Origin: Morella rubra
Lineage: Eukaryota > Streptophyta > Magnoliopsida > Fagales > Myricaceae
Direction: 5' to 3'
Assembly: GCA_003952965.2 (NCBI GenBank)
Contig: CM025854.1
Coordinates: 8,691,845 to 8,755,844, forward strand
DNA length: 64,000 nt
Positions 11,987-23,592 of the stretch are shown piece by piece. The translations under genes and the position numbers were made by a program. Position 1 is the first letter of the stretch, and each line of letters opens with the position of its first letter. Under the pieces are notes generated by a model. That model saw only the letters and a list, made by a program, of their open reading frames with translations, ran no database searches and had not been told where the DNA came from.

Positions 11987-14900
11987 TGTAATGCCCCTCT
12001 CTATTTTCACCTACTTGATGTTTATGTTTAACATATATATGGTTTGCTATTTGAATTTCCTTCTCTAAAATTATTTCCTTCATAAAACTTTATTAGATTC
12101 ATATGCTAGCTAATATTTGATTTTTCTTATTACTTAGTTAGGTATTTCCCTATGTGCCACGATTTTTGATTTCCTTGAAGTTTAAGCACTTTTATTTACT
12201 TGCAAATTGATGTTTGTTTATTTCCTTGCATTTATCAAGCATTAGAAAAATCTAGTTTTGTTAATAGAATTTTTTTTTTTCATTATTTTACCTTTTGGTT
12301 AGACACATTAGGAAGGTTGTAATTAGACATATTGTTTCTCTCTTGTTTATCATTATTATTTTATTATGCCTAAATGAATCTAAGATTCTTCTTCATCAAT
12401 AGATTGATAAATTTAAGGTGTAAATTGTAGAGGTTTTCTATTGATGACTAGGTTACTAAGGTGTCAAGGTAGCCATTAATTAGCTAGAGGTCAAATGAGT
12501 GTATGTGGCCTTTTATTCTCTTACAATTGCCGACATTTAGTGAAGAGATAGTGAAGAGATAGAGTGGCGTGTGAAACAAAGAAGAAGAAGAGAAAAAGAG
12601 AAGAGGAAGAAGAAGAAAGTGTAACCAAAAAGGGAGAAAAGGAGAAGAAAAAGTGGAGAGAGAGGGTGCTTTGGGGCTTTTTCCAAAGGAAAATAACTTA
12701 TATGCACCAAAGAAGAGAGGTAAGAGATTAGTTTGATTCTTGAAGGTTATTAGGTATGATTTGTAAATTATCATCATGCATGTAAGTTAAGATTTTGATC
12801 ATATAACATTTCGATGCATGTAAGTTAAGATTTTGATCATATAACATTTCCATTATCATGTTAGAAGAGAGATTAGGTTGTTGGAATAAGGAAATTGTAG
12901 AGGTTTTCATAAGAAAATGGAGGAAGTCATGAAATAGGTCAAATAGGCTCCTTTGTGTTAACTTTGAGGTCAGTATGATTAGGCTATGCTCGCATGGGTC
13001 AAAAAGAATCGTTTGGACCCCAAATTTGGAGGGTTAGCTCAGAACAGGTTGGGGAATCTCAGGTTAAAATCAGCTCATTTGGAGTTTCGGTTAAGAAGTT
13101 ATTAGCTTCCAAAGTTAGGGGTAAAATTGAAAAGTTTTCTAAAACGAGTCACTTTAGGTATACTCGAATTGGGCTTTGATTTTTGCTTTTTGGGCTGACC
13201 TAGGTGGGACCTAGGATCCTTGAACCTTCTTCTAGGATAACCTTGCATTGAAGGCCCAATTAGTGGTCCTTATTGGACTTGGAGAAGCTAAATAAGCCTT
13301 AGATCATTTAAGTGTATAAGTTGTTGGACTTGCCTATTAAAGTTTTAAACCACTTTGCATCTCATTAGCTTGCTGATCTTCATATCTTCATATCTAAGAC
13401 ATGCTGTGATTATATTGTTTCAGTATGATGACTTAAATCTTTAGATCTAAGGTTTATAGCACATGAACATCACATGAAATAGAAAAAGTATGACTTTTTA
13501 GTGAAAAACTCTTGCTGTCCAAAACGTCCCCATGAAATCCTTGGTTTTTTTTCATTGAAATTGGTGTACTTGTAGTATATTGTCACAGTAGGTCCCAGTA
13601 AAAATTTCAGCTCAATCGGAGGTCAAAAAGGTCAAAAATGCCCCTGGAGGTCTCTAAGGGCAGTTTCAACATTTCACACAAAACGTTAGGGTAAAAAGGT
13701 CGAACTGGAAAAATAACTTTATGGCTGTGTAGAGCATGAAAAATAGATGGAGAAGCTCAAATTTGACTCCAAACCGAGTATAATTAGGGGCTCAAATCAC
13801 AAAGCCCGTTTAGTGGCCTAAATGGACTTTAGGCCCGTTAACCCTAAACAAGCCAATAAACGTTGAAAGCTTAGGGATAGGCTCAATAGGATCTAATGAG
13901 GTCCAAGAGGCCCTCACTCATGGATTTTAGTGAAGATTTGCAATTACTTAATAATTTACATGATTAATTCATTATTAAGCTCAATTAAAAGAAAATGGTT
14001 ATTAATTCTTATCGAATGATGTACATTCAATATTAATGCATTCTTATGCTATGTCTTTACATGACAATGTGAAAGTGTATATGTACATTTTATGATTGAC
14101 TTATGTAAATTATGAATTTTTTTTGCTTATGATATGTCAACTGCATTGTTAGATTGCTATGTGTATTCCAATGATCGTCTTTGGTGAATTATTCATCGGT
14201 CATGCATAACTGAGATCGGGTGCATCAACATATCATGAGTATGGGATACTATTGACCGAAATGAAACTCATACCCAGAGGTGGTCCTGAGATCGGGTGAC
14301 GGTACCGTTCACAGTGGGATAGTGCAAGCCACCACTGAAGGATAGTGGTTGGTATCCCTAGGCGATGGAACAATTATGCCTAACTGGGTCCTGGTGCCGG
14401 GGCACGGGACAGTCCTAGAGGAGAGGAAGGACGCACAACCCGGACTCTGAGGTTAAACAAAGCGAAGAAAGGACACCTCTACCGACCAGAAAAAGAAATA
14501 AAGAAAGTGAAAGAACCGAAAAATAGATGCATTCATTCCGCATTACATCGTTCATAATGCATTTATTGGTTTACTATGAACATTGCTCTATGATTGATCA
14601 TTCTATAATTCTGTTACTTCTGTTTTATATCGTTGCATATTTTGTTCCCCTTTTCTCCCTTACTGAGTCAGTAGGACTCACCCCTTTTATTGTTTATTAT
14701 TTTGTATGTACTGCGGCGGTCATCGGACTTGACAGATGAAGATATTCATGAGTGAGCAAATTTTAGATTTTGACACACATGTGTTAGTCGTCAAGATTTG
14801 GACATATGTCACTGATACATTTATGGTGTATATGGGGTACGAGCCCCAGTAGTACCTCAAAGGTCCATGCCTGCCCCCTCTTCCCCGCGTGAAAGACTTC

Positions 14901-15555
14901 GGGTTGGTAGATGTAGATCCAGCCCTTCTACACATTGTCCCTCCCCCACTGGCACAACCGACGGAGAATACCGGAGAGACGGAGTTTATAGACCTGATCT
15001 CCGACACCGAGCTGGAGGATTAGTCAACTTTAGTAGCTGTCACTCTTTTGTTAGTTTGGATTAGTCAGATGTTTCACGGACATTTTAGTACGGAAAGCTT
15101 TAGGCATCTTCCACTTTTGTACTATTTTCTCTTACTTTTGTTTTCCTCATGAAGGATGTTTTGTAAAAGAGAAAATACGTGATCATAGTGGAACTGTTTA
15201 TATTTTCAAAAAATTTCTCTTACTTCATTTCTCGTCCTATGCCATTTTGATTTTATTTTCTTAAATTTTCATTTCTTCTCTTAATTTTTTTTCCAGTTAA
15301 TTTCTAATGTCAATTCCTTAAATATCTCATTTTGTTATCGTTATTTTTTTAAGATAGAATTTCTCACTTCTAGAATAATTTGAAATGTCATATTTCTAAT
15401 TTCAAAATCAATTTTCATGTAAACATTTTCGACTAAGCTTTTTCAAAGCCAAGTCTCAGTAATGTATAGGATCTATTCATGCCGTAATCCCCGCATGTGT
15501 GCATATCATTACTATAGGTGAGTCTAGAGGGCAAGTACAGACACAGGGCGTGACA
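11987..15555. mobile_element. Long LTR-like unit (probable solo LTR, Gypsy type) nested in the Copia
   Basis: The unit starts TGTAATGCCCC and ends GGGCGTGACA, the mirrored ends typical of certain long Gypsy LTRs. It is flanked by TGCAT (11982-11986) and TACAT (15556-15560), a 4/5 target duplication inside the Copia reverse-transcriptase region. No coding domain and no internal repeat of its own ends were seen over 3569 bp, so a solo LTR is the best reading; an internally deleted element is the alternative. It is younger than the Copia it interrupts. Confidence 0.7.
12777..12852. repeat. 38-bp tandem duplication
   Basis: The unit tgcatgtaagttaagatttt...atataacattt occurs twice head to tail inside the nested LTR-like unit, almost without change. 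Confidence 0.9.
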
Positions 15556-17690
15556 TACATACTACTTTCCATATGAAAGATCTCGGTCATCTCACCTATT
15601 TTTTGGGCTTGGAGGTACATCGTCAGCCCCATGGTATGTTCTTGACTCAAAGCAAATATATTCAAGATCTTGTCACTTTAGCTTGCTTAACTGAGACTAC
15701 CGCTATGGACACTCCCATGGAAATAAATGTCAAATATCAAAGTGATGAAGGAGACCTTCTTGATGATCCCACTCTTTATCGCAAGTTGGTTGGTAGTCTT
15801 ATCTACCTCACCGTCACACAGCCTGACATCTCTTATGATGTTCATACTGTCAGCAAGTTCATGCAATCTCCTTGTCATCTGTTCGTCGAATCATTCAGTA
15901 TCTTCTTGGCTCTCCTTATCGTGGTTTATTTTTCCCTGATCATGCTTTGCTTCAACTGCAAGCATATTGCGACGCCGACTAGGCTAGTTGCCCCGATACC
16001 CGCAGATCAACTACTGAGGCTGAATACCGTGCTATGTCCACTGCCTGCTCTAAAATCATTTGGCTCCGTGGTCTCCTCACCGAACTTGGTTTCCCACAGA
16101 CCCAACCCACTCCTCTTCATGGTGACAACACGAATGCCATCCAAATTGCCTCCAATCCTGCATTTCATGAGCGAACCAAGCACATCGAGGTCAACTGTCA
16201 CTCCATTCGCGAAGCTTTTGATCGTAAGTTTATCACCCTCCCACACATTTCCATCGCCCTCCAGGTTGCGGATATCTTCACCAAGTCCATGACACATCAG
16301 CGCCATCACTTCCTTTGTTAGAAAATTGCTGCTTGTCGACTTACCAACATCAATTTGAGGGAGGATGTCAATGTATATCTAGCTGGCCATTTTATGGCCA
16401 ATTCGAAATTACGTTACAACTTTGCTGTTTATTTCCTTTCCTTCTATAGCTTGATTTCCTCTCCTTGTATAGCTCGATCGTACAGTTTTTATTTTCTCGT
16501 ATAGCAATGTAATCTTTATAGCATTAGAATAGGTCTATATAATGAAAGGTCTCGATAGAGACAAACACAGTTTTTCTGCAAAGCTTTCTAAAAGTTGTCA
16601 CAAAGAAGCTACCATTTCGTCCACTATTAACTAGTTGAACAAAATGAAGCACAACTTTAAAGGTCAAAAAGAAACAAACCTCCTTATCCTTTTTCCTCAC
16701 TGTCAAAATGATTGTGGATGTCATTGCTAGCATTTTGGAACAAAAGATGCTAAAAAATGGGGGGTGTTCCAGGGAGGAGAAAGTGGACTTGATGCATTCA
16801 AATCAATAAATAATCCCTCTATGTTGAACTAGGTGGCTCAGCTGTACAAAATCATTACAAGCTATTAGAGACCCTTCTCCCAGTTTCTCCACTATTAAAA
16901 CAACGAGCAAAACTAATAGGGTACAGTCTTCCTTTTGGCTAGATGGACAAAAGGAGGCTTTTCAACAGAGCAAACCTTGTTATGATACCACCTTTTGGTC
17001 AGACATTGATCACAGTACCTTGCACATGTTCATAGGGCATAATTTGTAAGCATGAGGAGAGGAACTCAAGTCATGAAAAGGAAAGATCCTAATCCGTCCC
17101 TCTTCATCAACAAGACTTGGGTTCATGTATATTTGAGAAAAGCACCCTAACACGCCATGATGCTCTAAGATTTTCTCAATGTAGAACTGATTTGCATTGC
17201 TAATCACCCTTAAATCAAATCTAAAAGAAACCACAACAGCCACATAACTAGTAATTATATTTTACTATCAATCAACAGCAAGTAGCAACTGATTTCGGAC
17301 AAATAGGGTGGTCAAGAAAATCTACCCCCTTGGCATGGGTTGCTTGAATAGCCGCAACAATACACAGATCCAATGCAGTCCGTTCCAAGCATTCCTTAAG
17401 GTCCTTGGCAGTTTGTCCCTGTGAGTGAAGCTTCTTCATCATCCCATTCTAAAATAGTTCAGGAAAACAGATAAATTTAATGAAAAATCCAAATCCAAAT
17501 AGGTTTAGTATTATTTGACAAAAATCAGAGAGTGGGTATTCATGTGATAGTCATGGAAATTGAAAAGAGAGAAGAAAAGTAGAATCCATGAGAGAGTTCC
17601 AAGGCAAGGTAGAGCGAGGTGAGACCCATTTGTCGCTATTGCCATCGATGATCGTCCGGTCAAAGTCAAACAGCACCACCACTATTGTTC

Positions 17691-18150
17691 CTGAAAGTTT
17701 ACTTACGGAAAATTATACTTACTTGATCTGACAAATGATCTTGAATTTTGTCTGCGATTGAATCTTCAATAATCTTCAGGTCTTGTTGATCTCACACCTT
17801 GAGTCTTTGATTTCACAATAGAGCAACCCAAATGTTCTGTCTCCTTTCTCTCCATGCCACACAGGATTTCTCAAAGTTATAATGGCCAACTATTTAGAAA
17901 AAGCTATCTTATAGTCTTTTTCTGAACCCTAGCTGTGATGTAGCGTGGGATCATTAGAGACCTTAGATCTTGGCCGTAAGATCACATGAAAAAACTCTTT
18001 TTTCATTAAATTCATTATATTCTTTCATTCCAAATTTTGGGCATTCTACTAATTGTGATCATGTCCATTAACATATCACAATTTACCCCTGTCTAGAGAA
18101 TCTCCACCGCACACTACACTATGGTTTGCAACAGATCCTCAGATAGGGTG
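17691..18150 (-). mobile_element. LTR copy of the same family as the solo LTR at 42976-44277
   Basis: Read on the minus strand, this matches the 3' half of the solo LTR in the PPR gene: blocks such as ttggaatgaaagaatata, gatcccacgc and agttggccat, and the terminal aagtaaactttca, which compares with cgtaactttca there. Its end falls exactly at the start of the first recognisable HAD phosphatase exon (17690). The outer part beyond about 18150 is no longer alignable by eye. It is broken. Confidence 0.72.
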
Positions 18151-18413
18151 GTAAGGCGATCAGCACGGTGTCTTTGACCGACACAACGTCAAGAAGCCAT
18201 CATAGAAGGTAGCAGAATCAAGAACAAGAAAGTATGCAAGAACGTGCAGCAATTGTGAAAATAGAAGGCACGTGAAAATGGAATAAAATAGACCCCTATA
18301 TATATACCCCTATAGGTAACCCTTGGTCTACCGGCATGTCCCTTCGTATGATGTAACATCATCATAGTTACAGCACCGTCAGCTGTAACCATTTAAGGCG
18401 CTGACAGAACTTA
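18151..18413. other. Unassigned segment between two elements
   Basis: It contains tatatatatacccctatagg and other promoter-like A/T tracts and may be part of an LTR, but no partner copy is present. No gene is recognised. The last five bases (actta) are the left target duplication of the following Gypsy element. Confidence 0.3.
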
Positions 18414-21400
18414 TGTTAGGGACCCCGGTTTAGGCCACCTTAACAACACCAACTCCTGCCAAGTGATTCAAACATGATCATGCCAATTGATCCTCCTAAA
18501 CCGTTCTTGGCAACACACGAGCTGAAATATAGGATCCAATAACACAAATGAAGAACTCTAAAGATATTATTGATGAAGAACAAAGAGCGTGGTTAAGGGT
18601 TGATTAGCACAAGAACCACAAGAACAATATCGATCGAGGGTTAATTAGCCTAAGAACGAGTACCCAAACTAGATTGTTAACCTAGAATGAATCCCAAATG
18701 ATAAGGTTATTAGCCCTGACACCGACTTAGCATATACGTGCCTATACTCGGCCAAAACACTCCCCGAAAGCACTCAGGCTCTCCAAGACTCTACTATTTT
18801 GAATGTCCCAACACTAATGCACCTAAGGTGTTTATATAGACATCCTTAGGTGCTTACAAACCCTAATGAATCAAATCAAATCTAAATTAATCATATGATA
18901 TTTAGGAATCAATCCCTTCATTCAAGGAGATTTGATATTACATGCCTAAATCACAATAAACTCAAAGGAAAGGAATCTTCTAGAGTTTAGGAAAGGATCC
19001 CTAAATCTAGAAGATATGATTTATTCAATCTTAACAAGAAAGGAAACTAATCTCCTACGATACCGCCATAAATGTTTGAATCTTGCCGTCGTCTGCTGCC
19101 GTCCATGGCGGCGCCGCCGCCTCCGCTTGCACCTCCATGGGTGGTGGTGCTCCTTCAGCTTCCAGAACCTTTGTCTTCCATTCCCAACCTAGTACTGGTA
19201 GGGGTGGTGGTGCTCCGCCAGAGGTGGTAAGTGCTGGTGGCCATCCTGTGTCATGACACTCATTTGTTTGCTGGCCTACAGCTGCTTGGCTTGGTTGGTG
19301 GCCAAGAACTTGCTGCGACATCATGTCATGGTAAGGCCATGGGCTGGCCATGAGCTTGTAATGGCATGTCTGTGCATGCTAGGCATGGGCATTGTTGGGG
19401 TGCCATGCCTTGTCAAGGGCGTTGGGGCGCGCACACTAATGCCATGGCTTGGCTGTGGTGCTCTAACTACGCGCGCTGTGGTCGTGTCAAGGGTGTCCGT
19501 GGGTGCCGCTGGCACCTCATCTTGACACCTATCCTCCCACACAAGGCTGTCACGGCGTATATAGTCACTGGGGATCCTTTCATTTCCCCTTCCTTGAAGA
19601 GTACCCTTGACCCCAAAGGTAGCCTTTGAAACTCTAGAGCCCATGCCATCATAGTCCTCCTAAGCCATTTTCTCTCTATGTAGCCTACCCATGCTCTAAG
19701 TAACCCACCTATCACCCACGGTGAACTCCATACTCCTTCTACCATAGTCGAGTATGATTTTTCCAATGACTTTTAACTAAGCATTGCCCAAAACCACATC
19801 CAACTCATCCAAGGAAAGTACATATAAGTCAACAACTACTTGCATGCCTTGGACATCAATGGGAACTGCCTTTACTCTCTTCTCACATCTCATCTTCCCA
19901 CCGTTGGCAAGCTTCACCTCAAAGGCCTCTATCTCTTCTCTATGCAAGCCTGCCTTAGTAACGAGGTGGGTGTTGATGAAGTTGTGGTTAAACCCACTAT
20001 CCACCAAGTGACCTTGTGCTTTTCCATCGAAGCCATGAATGTCATGGTTAAGGATTTCCCAATGCCAGTCATGGCATTAAGGCTCAACTCATTATCACTA
20101 GTGTGCTCCGCATGCCCGTGTTCCTCACTTGACTCCTCTTCACCCTCGTCAATCATGAGCATGAGCTTGGCCTTCTTGCATTGATGATCAGGACTCCACT
20201 TTTCTCCACACTTGAAGCATAACCGCTTTTTAAGGTACTCAGCAAGCTCTTGTCGGCTAAGCTTCATTAGGTCATTCTTCTTCTTCCTCGACTCTTCAAC
20301 CACCTCCTTTCCCTCGAAGGCCTCTCGGATTGCAAGGGTTCATCTTCCTTGCTAGCCGCTTCCTCTTTAACATGCTTCTTTTCAAACCGGTGGCTATCTT
20401 CAAGGATCTCGGCCATCCTCATGCTTCTTGCAATCTAGTGGGCTGCTTCAACTTGAGCTCCTTAGCTATCCTAGGTTTCAACCCATCCACAAAGGTGCCA
20501 ATGAGTGCCTCCTCGGACCAACCCCTCACTAGAGTTTGGAGTTGTTGAAACTCTTCCACATAGGTATGCACCTTGCCCTCTTGCTTGAGCTTGGCTAATT
20601 GGCTATAATGGTTGACATTGGGCGAGGGCCCAAATTGCATGAGCAACTCCCTCTCGAAAGTCATCCACTTGAGCCTTCTTCTTTCTTTCTCGTATTGGGC
20701 TCAAATCCACCTCCACCACTTGCTTGTCTTGCCATCAAGATAGAAACATGTGGTGGCTACTCTTTCTTCCCTTGGCACTTCATACACATGGAAGTAGTGA
20801 TCTGCCTTATCAAGCCATTCATGTGGATCACCACCACTAAACTTTGGGAACTCTATCTTCGGTCTCCTAGCTCCTCGGTTAAAAAACCGATTTCCATCTC
20901 CACCATCTTCATCATGATAGTTCGGACTCCTAGGTCCTCGGTGGTTAAACCAATTTCCATCACTATCACCACCATCACGATCATAATCACGATCTCTCTG
21001 AGGCCTTTCTCACCTTCTAGCATCTTCATAGGTTCGGCCATAGGATCTCTCCTCCCTATACCGACTACCTCCAACTCTATCTTCGTCCTTGCATGATCAT
21101 CATCACCATGGTTGGACTCCTCACGTAGCCACCTCTCGACTACTTCATGCTCATTCTCCACACGTCTGCCCAATCTAAGTGGTTGTCGTGGTCTACGCTC
21201 TTCTCTTGTGGACTCGGATAGATGAGTTTCTCTCTCATCCTCGAGATGAACTTCCTCCCTCCTATTCTCCTCCATCCTTGCAGCTTGTACGTGGTTGCCT
21301 CCACATGGCTTTCCACCAAGTCTAGCCAACACCGCTTGTAGATCTTGCCTCATCCCTTCCAGCGCTCTCATATTATCTTCAGCAGCCATTGTAACCGTAG

Positions 21401-23592
21401 CTATGGCTCCTTGCATATGAGCCATGGTTGTGGTGGTCTCCTCCATCTTGTCTTTAAATAGAGTTGACTCAAGGCTTCGAGGTCTTTGGAAGTGAGCCTT
21501 GACATGGCTCCATTGAATACTTCAACAACAAGTCCAACCTTGGGTTCTCTCCAAAATGAAGATCGAACCCCTCCCACAAAGAACTCACAAACAAGTTCCG
21601 ACCTTGGGTTCTAAAAAGATCACTATTTAAGATGAGCCTCGCTTAATAACTCCAACAAGAACAAACAACTCCCAATCCAATTAATCCAATGAAAATGAAT
21701 CAAAGTAGTGTATGCTTGTGTTTACCTCTCTTAGACCTTAACCAAAATCACGCAACTCTCAATGAAATCTTCAAGCTTCTTCATCACTTAATGAAAGCAC
21801 AATTTGTTAGGGACCCCGGTCTAGGCTACCTTAACAAAACCAACTCTTGCCAAGTGATTCAAACATGATCATGCCAGTCAATCTCCTAAACCGTTCTTGG
21901 CAACACACGAGCTAACAACACAAATGAAGAACTCTAGAGATATTATTGATGAAGAACGAAGAACGTGGTTAAGGGTTAATTAGCCTAAGAACCACAAGAA
22001 CAATCTCGATCAAGGGTTAATTAGCCCAAGAACGAGTACCCAAACTAGGTTATTAGCCTAGAATGAATCCCAAGTAACAAGGTTATTAGCCCTGACACAA
22101 CTTAGCATATACGTGCCTATGCTAGGCCAAAACACTCAAAAAGCACTCAGGCTCTCCAAGACTCTACTATTCTCAATGCACTAATGCACCTAAGGTGTTT
22201 ATATGGACATCCTTAGGTGCTTACAAACCCTAATGAAATCAAATCACAATCTAAATAAATTCTCTGATGTTTAGGAGTCAATCCTTTCAATCAAGGAGAT
22301 TTGATATTACATGCCTAAATCACATCAAAGGAAAGGAATCTTCAAAAATTTAGGAAATGATCCCTAAATTAAAGATATGATTTATTCAATCTTAACAAGA
22401 AAAGAAACTAATCTCCTACTATACCTCCATAAACGTTTAGATCTCGCCATCGCTGCCACCGCCGCTTGCACCTCCATGGGTAGTGGTGCTCCTTCGGCTT
22501 CCAGAACCTTCATCTTCCATTCCCCACCTAGCACCGGTAGGGGTGGTGGTGCTCCGCCACTGGTGGCTGTTGCCATCCTGACTCCTTTGTCTACTGGCCT
22601 ACAACTGCTTGGCTTGGCTGGTGACCAAGGACTTGCTGGGGCATCATGTCGTGGCAAGGCCATGGGCAAGGCCATGTGCTGGCCATTAGGTGTGCATTAG
22701 TGGTGGCTTCCCCACCGCTAGCGGTGATGAATATGTTACCACCGGTACCGGTACCGGTGGTAACATATAACCGGCCCAGCGGTAGCGGTATCACCGGTGG
22801 CGGTGGCGGTGAACCGCTACCACCGCTGGGCCTTTTTGGGCCTTTTGGGCCCTTTTTTGGGCTTTTTTGGGCTTGGCCCCTTTTTTGGGCTTTTTTTGGG
22901 CATGGACCCCTTTTTTTGGGCCCATTTGGACCCCTTTTTTGGGCTTTTTTTTTGGACCCTTTTTTTTTGGGCGTTTTGGACCCCTTTTTCAAAGAAAGGG
23001 TTATGTTTATTTTATCATAGCTTTGCCGACCCATTCTTGGCTTTGGCTAATTTCCATCTTTAAGTAAGACTTGTACTTGCCTTTTAAACTTAATGGCAAC
23101 AATGGCTGATGTGATGGCATGGTTCATATTCACAAAGGATGACTACCATATGCAAAGTGAATGTTTTTTCCTCACTCTGTTAGTTCTAAAATAAATAATG
23201 AAATAAAAAAATATAGTGAAAATTGTATCTAAACATGTAGGCCATATTATTGATCCCCATGACAATAATTAAGTTTAATCATGGAGATTCTTATCATATG
23301 GCCTTTTCTATATGCCCCATTTTTTTGAGAATGACCAAATCCAATATTTGATCATTCTCAATTAAAACACTAAAACGTAATTTTAATTTTCACTAACAAG
23401 TTACAAGTTAACAAATTGTCAAATACAAGTTAGAAAACTTACAAGTTAACTAAACTACAACAATACATAATACAAAACAACACTATAAAATTACTAAAAT
23501 ACAACACTATACATACATGACACATCAAATAAACATTGTTCAAATAAAATAGCATAAAAAGGACTAAAAGGTGGGCAAGTGCAACATGCGTC

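Larger units (their letters stand above)
7908..16600 (+). mobile_element. Copia LTR retrotransposon with 5-bp target duplication
   Basis: LTRs of 235 bp lie at 7908-8142 and 16366-16600, both TG...CA, flanked by identical CAAAG (7903-7907 and 16601-16605). The primer binding site tggtatcagagc (8143-8154) matches initiator tRNA-Met, and a purine tract (caatttgagggagga) precedes the 3' LTR. Parts in order: leader; gag with a CCHC knuckle (about 8779-9630); protease and integrase region (9.7-11.1 kb); reverse transcriptase (from about 11.5 kb, resuming at 15561); RNase H (to about 16.3 kb). The element is broken, with several breaks in its frames, and is split by another insertion at 11987-15555. 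By eye the LTRs differ at about 11 of 235 sites (~5%), suggesting a few million years. It sits in an intron of the HAD phosphatase gene. Confidence 0.95.
7216..17690 (-). pseudogene. HAD phosphatase of the PHOSPHO1/PECP1 (PF06888) type, decayed
   Basis: Four exon remnants read right to left: 17690-17584 (VVVLFDFDRTIID, HAD motif I DxDxT), 17448-17326 (41 codons, MMKKLHSQG), 17220-17019 (FDLRVISNANQFYIEKILEH, then LCPMNMCK) and 7509-7216 (FIYLGDGNGDYCPTLKLGEG to the stop; motif III/IV acidic pair). The family hydrolyses phosphocholine, phosphoethanolamine or pyrophosphate in the cytosol. Signs of decay: about 15 residues usual after motif I are missing, no GT donor follows exon 1, the second and third exons join out of phase (an extra G in the run before the 17325 donor would explain this), and an LTR abuts the first exon so no start codon is present. 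The intron 7510-17018 holds the Copia element. The last exon is clean. A sequencing error in the G run cannot be excluded, but the other defects stand. Confidence 0.82.

Noticed and set aside
22591-23067. Open frames rich in Gly/Phe/Trp or Lys/Pro
   Set aside because: They come from the T/G-rich repeats at the end of the hAT at 22687 and are low-complexity artefacts.
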